Positions 6,765 to 8,353 of a DNA stretch of 8,353 nucleotides are shown piece by piece; the first letter of the stretch is position 1; each line of letters opens with the position of its first letter. This DNA is from DATMBL01 sp050735975. Its GTDB lineage: Bacteria > Desulfobacterota > Binatia > UBA9968. The notes below the pieces were generated by a model. The model was given only the letters and a program-made list of their open reading frames with translations, was not told the origin of the DNA and did no database searches. The position numbers and the translations under genes are program-made. Where the stretch lies: positions 1 to 8,353 of the forward strand of contig JBOHVS010000334.1 of the NCBI GenBank assembly GCA_050735975.1, written 5' to 3'.

Positions 6765-7916
6765 TTATGGCGTCAACGTGCGCCAGTAATCCTGGGTGAT
6801 AACGGTAGGGAGAAAACTGTACAGGCCATCCAAGAACGAAACGGGGATCAACTCCGCTGATCTGGCGAGTGCAGCTCGGCTGTATAGCACCCTTAGCGTG
6901 CCTTGTAAGTCTAGCATCAGGCGACCGCTTTCCGGCGTAGGATTGTTCTCATTCACGATGACGGAGCCGTAGATTTCCTTCATCTCGGTCCCGGCAAGTC
7001 TCAAGCCGACGTTGTCGCCGGTCACAACAATTAATCCTTCCCAGTGCAAGGAGCCGTTCACAATAAGATCCGCGTTTCTCACTACCAGTATGCCGGCCCC
7101 GTTGGAGCTACCGCTCAGGGTTACTGAGTCCCCCACTCCGGAAAGCCCATCAACACAGTGTATTTGAGGGTTCAATCGAGTCCCCCATGTCGGCCCGACA
7201 AGAGAGAGAATACCATCTGCCGGGACCGGCTGTTTCACTGCATTTGCATCATTGCACATTTGTTCGCCCAGCGTCGCCACCGCGCTACCCGGAAGGAAAT
7301 CGCTGAGCGATACAGCGATGCCGGTAGCATTGTTGCCGGCGATATTGGCGCGTTGCTCACTGCTCAGCCGATTCCAGACTTCCGTAAGAGCCGGCTCGGC
7401 GGAAACCGAGATCCCCGGACGCGGTGTGGCGCCCGGCATAATTTGGCCATCTGCTGGATCGTGATCCAGACCGGAGATCGCAAAAGAATTGCCACCGAAA
7501 CTGACCCCGCTGTTTCCTTTCAAACTTATGGCGCCATCCGCGAGATCGTACGTTTTCGTCATTCCCGTCTGAATCACCTGAGAAGAAGTTCCGCTTACCC
7601 CGACTGATCGAACCACCACGCGAGCAAGAACGGGCGAGACCCTGTTCGACGAGAGAAACGAAACGGAGAAGCTGCCCGTTGAAAAGTTTTGGCTACCATC
7701 CGCCGGGATTGGAGGATTGTTCGTGGCCAGAGTCAACTGTTGCTTGGCCCATGCGACCCCTGCCTCGGCAACGTAAAAAGTCTCCGTCGCCCTGCGCAGA
7801 TTGGCCGTGACTCTAGAGTCGTTTTGCGTCGAGACAAACACCCCAAGCCCCACGGCCATCAAGAGAGACATGATGGTCAAGGAAATAAAAAGGACCATTC
7901 CTCGCTGGTTTCCCAT
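6765..7916 (-). CDS. PilX-like type IV pilus assembly protein
   Basis: Probable pilus-associated or pseudopilin-like envelope protein of 383 residues. It begins MGNQRGMVLFISLTIMSLL: a short basic leader ending in Gly6, then a hydrophobic helix at about 7-29, as in PilX N-terminal domains. Position +5 after Gly6 is Ile rather than the glutamate of major pilins. A FYVAEAGVAWAK stretch (48-58) matches the AEAG motif that follows the helix in this family. The rest is a Gly/Ser/Asn-rich, beta-strand-rich exported domain, with repeated patterns such as GNSGVSFGGNSFAISG (134-149) and GAGILVVRNADLIVNG (273-288), typical of large PilX-type proteins and suggesting a beta-solenoid. Cys221 and Cys254 could form a disulfide. 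The ATG at 7916 has AGGGAG at 6 bases. No other pilus gene is in the window; partners may lie beyond the right edge. Adhesion or pilus priming is inferred. Confidence 0.85.
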   Translation of the reverse strand: MGNQRGMVLFISLTIMSLLMAVGLGVFVSTQNDSRVTANLRRATETFYVAEAGVAWAKQQLTLATNNPPIPADGSQNFSTGSFSVSFLSSNRVSPVLARVVVRSVGVSGTSSQVIQTGMTKTYDLADGAISLKGNSGVSFGGNSFAISGLDHDPADGQIMPGATPRPGISVSAEPALTEVWNRLSSEQRANIAGNNATGIAVSLSDFLPGSAVATLGEQMCNDANAVKQPVPADGILSLVGPTWGTRLNPQIHCVDGLSGVGDSVTLSGSSNGAGILVVRNADLIVNGSLHWEGLIVVTGDNVGLRLAGTEMKEIYGSVIVNENNPTPESGRLMLDLQGTLRVLYSRAALARSAELIPVSFLDGLYSFLPTVITQDYWRTLTP

Positions 7917-7939
7917 CGTCCGCTCCCTGCCCCCTGGTC

Positions 7940-8080
7940 TTTGCTCTTACTCTTTGCTCTTAGCAGCTAACAAATTCGCAATTCGAAATCCACAATTCCT
8001 CAAAATTCCCTGCGCTTTGCTCTTTGCCCTTAGCTTTCGCTAAATCCGCAATTCGCAACCCGAAATCCACAATTCCTCAA
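7940..8080. repeat. Duplicated array of degenerate heptamers
   Basis: Two arrays share the same plan. Each opens with TTTGCTC-type units (TTTGCTCTT at 7940, 7953 and 8016; TTTGCCCTT at 8023). Each then passes into 7-base units of the form AATYCNN: AATTCGC, AATTCGA, AATCCAC and AATTCCT at 7973-8000, and AATCCGC, AATTCGC, AACCCGA, AATCCAC and AATTCCT at 8043-8077. The last part of the two copies is identical over 20 bases (7984-8003 and 8061-8080). The second array has one extra heptamer, which explains the 70- versus 77-base offsets between matching blocks. It resembles short tandemly repeated heptanucleotides found between genes in some bacteria. Confidence 0.85.
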
Positions 8081-8120
8081 GGCTCCTGTTCATTAGTAGT
8101 GTGGGAAAAACTCTGTTTAA

Positions 8121-8273
8121 GGCTGGTTAAAAAGATCTCAGAGGCGAGGCGCGCATTCCGAGCAGGTCGGAAGGCTAAGGCCGAGGTTGAGCTTAACCTT
8201 AACCTGAACCTCAACCTGCTTAAGCGGCGAGGCGATTGAGCGCAACGAAGCATATGGGTCTTTTTCAGCAGCC
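8121..8273. mobile_element. MITE- or REP-like element bounded by imperfect 15-bp inverted repeats
   Basis: The left end GGCTGGTTAAAAAGA (8121-8135) matches the inverted right end GGCTGCTGAAAAAGA (8273-8259) at 13 of 15 positions. CTCTG/CAGAG (8111-8115 and 8277-8281) extends the symmetry with slightly different spacing. Inside, GGCGAGGCG occurs twice in direct orientation (8143-8151 and 8226-8234), and AGCAGGT/ACCTGCT (8161-8167 and 8214-8220) pair as an inner palindrome. There is no transposase frame, so if it is mobile it is non-autonomous. Ends of the form TTTTTCAGCAGCCTG recur in intergenic palindromes of several proteobacterial genomes, from general recollection. No target-site duplication is evident. 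Confidence 0.55.
8193..8216. repeat. Hexamer tandem repeat of the form NNAACC
   Basis: Four consecutive 6-base units: TTAACC, TTAACC, TGAACC and TCAACC. AGGTTGAG (8184-8191) immediately to the left pairs with CTCAACCT (8210-8217), so the array forms one arm and the loop of a hairpin. It lies inside the inverted-repeat-bounded element. Confidence 0.7.
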
Positions 8274-8300
8274 TGCCAGAGGAACCCCAGGACTATGGTC

Positions 8301-8325
8301 GATGCATTACAACATTATATGCATC
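8301..8325 (-). promoter_or_regulatory. Dyad GATGCAT/ATGCATC with an embedded TATAAT
   Basis: A perfect 7-bp inverted repeat (8301-8307 and 8319-8325) has an 11-base loop. On the minus strand the right arm runs into GCATATAATG, which contains a consensus -10 hexamer, but no good -35 box lies 16-18 bases upstream. It could be a regulated promoter for the pilus gene about 390 bases downstream, with the repeats lying in the leader. It could also be a chance palindrome. Confidence 0.2.
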
Positions 8326-8353
8326 ACGCGCAAGCGAGCGGCCCAGAGTCTCA

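Larger units (their letters stand above)
7917..8353. other. 437-base repeat-rich region without a gene
   Basis: From left to right this region contains the pilX-like ribosome binding site, two heptamer repeat arrays (7940-8080), an inverted-repeat-bounded element (8121-8273) with an internal hexamer array, and a dyad at 8301-8325. Short open frames exist on the plus strand, but they read through the repeats and have no protein-like character. Confidence 0.7.

Noticed and set aside
7940..8080. CRISPR array
   Set aside because: Units are 7 bases and contiguous, and the only longer repeat occurs twice with no uniform unique spacers; no cas genes are present.
8024..8239. A 71-codon plus-strand frame with an ELNLNLNLNL tail
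   Set aside because: It simply translates the heptamer and hexamer repeats and the inverted-repeat element; no ribosome site and no protein-like composition.

Overview
The window looks like chromosomal DNA of a Gram-negative bacterium. The evidence is an inner-membrane PepSY module facing a periplasm, a PilX-type pilus protein, and a tmk-holB-metG-tatD housekeeping run of the kind seen in deltaproteobacterial (Desulfobacterota-like) genomes. The heptamer repeats and the palindrome-bounded element at the right end also resemble intergenic repeats I associate with such genomes and their uncultured relatives (NC10, Binatota). This placement is an inference; no rRNA or other decisive marker is present.

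Layout. Bases 1-1248 (+) hold the 3' part of a PepSY-type membrane protein fused to a CysJ-like flavodoxin domain. It converges on bacterioferritin (bfr, 1399-1875, -). All remaining genes are on the minus strand. Read 5' to 3' they are: a PilX-like pilus assembly protein (7916-6765), a stand-alone CheY-like receiver (6451-6068), then tmk (5983-5342), holB (5304-4321), metG (4321-2756), tatD (2744-1944) and bfr (1875-1399). tmk, holB, metG and tatD are tightly packed; holB and metG share one base. bfr follows after 68 bases with its own strong ribosome binding site and a small dyad that could be an operator.

How the genes fit together. tmk (dTTP synthesis), holB (clamp loader delta') and metG/tatD (translation; DNA or RNA turnover) form a growth operon. 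The flavodoxin-PepSY protein and Bfr may share iron chemistry (reduction and storage), but they are separate transcripts. The pilus protein and the receiver could belong to a surface or motility locus continuing beyond the right edge.

Two spacers exceed 300 bases. Bases 6452-6764 hold a perfect 9-bp hairpin and a stop-free frame but no recognisable gene. Bases 7917-8353 are rich in repeats: two arrays of degenerate heptamers, an inverted-repeat-bounded MITE- or REP-like element with an AACC hexamer array inside it, and a dyad containing TATAAT. I see no convincing new defence or metabolic system. The most unusual material is the repeat block and the reductase-less PepSY-flavodoxin protein.
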